Notes under the pieces: generated by a model
What the model saw: only the letters and a program-made list of their open reading frames with translations
What the model was told of the DNA's origin: nothing
Database searches by the model: none
Made by a program: the position numbers and the translations under genes
From: JAMXLO01 sp036265005
Lineage (GTDB): Bacteria > Pseudomonadota > Alphaproteobacteria > Acetobacterales > Acetobacteraceae
Assembly (NCBI GenBank): GCA_036265005.1
Contig: DATAPW010000397.1
Location: 21,572 to 85,571, forward strand
Direction: 5' to 3'
Length of the DNA: 64,000 nucleotides
Shown here: piece by piece, positions 62,764-64,000 of the stretch
Position numbering within the stretch: position 1 is the stretch's first letter
Layout: each line of letters begins with the position of its first letter

Positions 62764-63225
62764 TCAGTCCTGTGCAAGCAGGGCCGCCTGCTCCGCCAGG
62801 CGGCGTGCCAGGTCGGTCGAAACCTGCTTCGCCAGTCTGGCATTTGCCTTGCGCCAGATCGGGATCGCCGCCTCCAGCCGCCTCACACCGGTCTCGGTCA
62901 GCCACACCATCCGGCGACGCTGATCGGTTTCGACCACGGCGATTTCGGCAAGCCCTTCGGCTTCCAAGGTGCGCAGGTTCCGCGACAGCGTTGACTGGTC
63001 CAACCCGGTGCGCTGCGCCAGGGCTCCCAGTGTGTCATCGTTCGCCACGGCGATCTGCGCCATCAAGCCGAGTTGCGCCACGGTCAGGCCGGCTTCCGCC
63101 AGCTCGCGATCGAGGAATTGGGTGATACGCCGCGCGGCCAATCGACTGTTGCAGCCGGCGCAGAGCTCCACCAGTACGCGGGCATCGTTGCGCAGGGTTT
63201 TCCGGGATTGTCGCGCGGGGCTCAT
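62764..63225 (-). CDS. MarR-family transcriptional regulator
   Basis: 153-residue winged-helix repressor. The DNA-binding core is ALAQRTGLDQSTLSRNLRTLEAEGL, and the wing has ETDQRRRMVWLTETG. A Cys-x-x-Cys-like CAGC near residue 20 could sense redox state. Three ATGs upstream of 63225 could extend it; I chose 63225 because the family normally starts about here and because the perfect 14-bp palindrome 63228-63241 then lies in the promoter. It is divergent from the DUF488 gene and upstream of the MAPEG remnant, so it probably regulates both. Confidence 0.88.
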   Translation of the reverse strand: MSPARQSRKTLRNDARVLVELCAGCNSRLAARRITQFLDRELAEAGLTVAQLGLMAQIAVANDDTLGALAQRTGLDQSTLSRNLRTLEAEGLAEIAVVETDQRRRMVWLTETGVRRLEAAIPIWRKANARLAKQVSTDLARRLAEQAALLAQD

Positions 63226-63227
63226 GG

Positions 63228-63241
63228 GTATATGCATATAC
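63228..63241. promoter_or_regulatory. Perfect 14-bp palindrome, candidate MarR operator
   Basis: GTATATGCATATAC is identical to its reverse complement and lies right before the MarR start and 65 bases before the DUF488 start. AT-rich palindromes of this size are the usual MarR binding sites. TTGTCG at 63208-63213 and TATGCA at 63231 could be a plus-strand promoter overlapped by it. Confidence 0.7.
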
Positions 63242-63306
63242 ATAGGTTGCAGGCACATGGAAAGCGGGCCGATCGTGGATCAAGCAAACCGCGCGGGCGG
63301 CGCCAG

Positions 63307-63690
63307 ATGACGTCGCTTGCGGTCAAGCGGGTTTACCAGCCGCCAGATCCCGGCGATGGAACGCGCATCCTGGTTGACCGGCTGTGGCCGCGCGGCATCG
63401 CCAGGGACAAGGCACGGATCGACCTCTGGCTCAAGGACATCGCGCCCAGCGATGCGCTGCGCAAACGCTTCCACGGCAAGCCGGATGACTGGGAAGTATT
63501 TCGTGCGGCGTATTTTGCCGAACTCGAGGGCGATGCCGCGCAGGCTGCCGCGCACAGCCTGCTCGAGCGCCTGCTCGAGGGTCCGGTTACTTTGCTCTAC
63601 GCCGCACGCGAGGAGCACCGGAACAATGCCGTGGCGCTGAGGGCGTGGCTGGAACGGCGGATAAAACGGCGAGCTCGTCGCGCGACATAG
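63307..63690 (+). CDS. DUF488-family protein
   Basis: 127-residue protein of the DUF488 family: VKRVYQPPDPGDGTRILVDRLWPRGI at the N-terminus, DLWLKDIAPSDALRKRFHG, a RAAYFAEL segment and the closing VTLLYAAREEHRNNAVAL. The family is widespread and small, and of unknown biochemical role. ATG 63307 follows a short non-SD stretch; upstream in-frame sequence does not match the family. Divergent from MarR with a shared operator, so it is probably induced with the MAPEG gene under stress. Confidence 0.88.
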   Translation: MTSLAVKRVYQPPDPGDGTRILVDRLWPRGIARDKARIDLWLKDIAPSDALRKRFHGKPDDWEVFRAAYFAELEGDAAQAAAHSLLERLLEGPVTLLYAAREEHRNNAVALRAWLERRIKRRARRAT

Positions 63691-63702
63691 GGCGACAGCA
63701 CT

Positions 63703-63790
63703 GTCATTGCGAGGAGCGAAGCGACGCGGCAATCTCGCGCCAGCTTGGCCCGGTGCGCACGGCGGGGGATTGCCGCGTCGGATCGCTCCT
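63703..63790. repeat. Palindromic intergenic repeat, truncated on its right side
   Basis: Left arm 63703-63734 (GTCATTGCGAGGAGCGAAGC then GACGCGGCAATC) and right arm 63768-63790 (GATTGCCGCGTCG then GATCGCTCCT) are reverse complements around a 33-base centre, but the right arm stops matching after CGCTCCT. It differs from the repeat at 5825 and 28826. The loss of the last bases of the right arm fits an insertion at about 63791. Confidence 0.75.
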
Positions 63791-63794
63791 TGTA

Positions 63795-63973
63795 TCGAGA
63801 AATCGGCTGGTGATGGTAGCATTGCTGGCTCGATAGTGAAGCGGAGCCCGCAGGCTCCTGGGGCGAACAAGCCCGTTTGCGAGCGAGGTGCCCGCTTCGC
63901 TGGTCCGTCCATCCCGAACGGTCGAATGGGCCGCGCGTCGAGCCCGTATCAGCAAGGCCGGGAGCAGGACCGC
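63795..63973 (+). ncRNA. Candidate IS110 bridge-RNA region
   Basis: The 5' noncoding region before the transposase, where IS110 elements encode their guide (bridge) RNA. Hairpins are visible: GGAGCC-CGCA-GGCTCC (63843-63858), GGGC-GAACAA-GCCC (63861-63874), and an imperfect pair around 63880-63900. Homology with a characterised bridge RNA cannot be shown here. Confidence 0.45.
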
Positions 63974-64000
63974 ATGTTTGTTGGGATCGATGTCTCGAAG
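63974..64000 (+). CDS. IS110-family transposase, first nine codons only
   Basis: ATG at 63974 reads MFVGIDVSK up to the window end. This is the typical N-terminus of IS110-family DEDD recombinases, in which the Asp of GIDVSK is the first catalytic residue. A GGGAGCAGG lies before the start. The rest is outside the window. Confidence 0.8.

Larger units (their letters stand above)
63791..64000 (+). mobile_element. IS110-family insertion sequence, left end (cut by window edge)
   Basis: From the break in the palindromic repeat to the window end: about 180 bases of structured noncoding DNA, then the start of an IS110-type transposase. IS110 elements have no long terminal inverted repeats and often insert into palindromic repeats. 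The exact left end cannot be fixed without the other end or an empty site. Confidence 0.7.

Overview
The window is high-GC, almost wholly coding DNA of an Alphaproteobacterium, probably Rhodospirillales/Acetobacteraceae. That placement is an inference from the gene content: pst-phoU-phoB order, CoA-linked acid catabolism, many ABC importers, a Gly/Asn-rich RTX protein. No rRNA, tRNA or CRISPR array was seen. Most genes fall into short catabolic operons, each carrying its own uptake system.

Region by region. 1-2242: minus-strand sugar-acid operon (6-phosphogluconate dehydrogenase, gluconokinase, XylB-like SDR cut by the window edge). 2340-12050: amidohydrolase, class-III aminotransferase, hotdog protein, VOC protein, MFS exporter, CoA-transferase and two acyl-CoA dehydrogenases. 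12064-19437: MsrA, a histidinol-dehydrogenase-family enzyme, an SDR and a complete branched-chain-amino-acid-type ABC importer, all on the minus strand. 19766-24189: a methyltransferase/glycosyltransferase fusion converging on an RTX-like protein. 25026-30949: enoyl-CoA hydratase, alpha/beta hydrolase, ADP-forming acyl-CoA synthetase, acyl-CoA dehydrogenase, SDR. 30985-35954: inositol-type cluster (IolD, Gfo/Idh/MocA dehydrogenase, IolE-like TIM barrel) that includes a glutamate-receptor-like ion channel. 35943-38105: second large glycosyltransferase.

38195-49119 is the most unusual part. Four consecutive solute-binding proteins, each exactly 346 residues, are followed by one permease, one ATPase and a DadA-like FAD oxidase. 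Reading divergently is a two-gene unit that I recognise as small and large subunits of an N,N-dimethylformamidase-type amidohydrolase, with the proposed iron ligands retained. This looks like an uptake-and-hydrolysis system for a family of N-substituted amides or related compounds.

49126-56186 holds an acyl-CoA synthetase with 3-hydroxyisobutyrate dehydrogenase, a serine hydrolase with ChaB, an M20 amidase and a lone peptide-type binding protein. 56371-62339 has a 1-Cys peroxiredoxin and a phosphate regulon operon (PHO box, pstSCAB, phoU, phoB). 62358-63690 is a MarR-controlled stress locus with a frameshifted MAPEG gene and a DUF488 gene sharing a perfect 14-bp palindrome. The last 300 bases carry a palindromic repeat broken by the left end of an IS110-family element, whose transposase starts at 63974; the 5' noncoding part is a bridge-RNA candidate.
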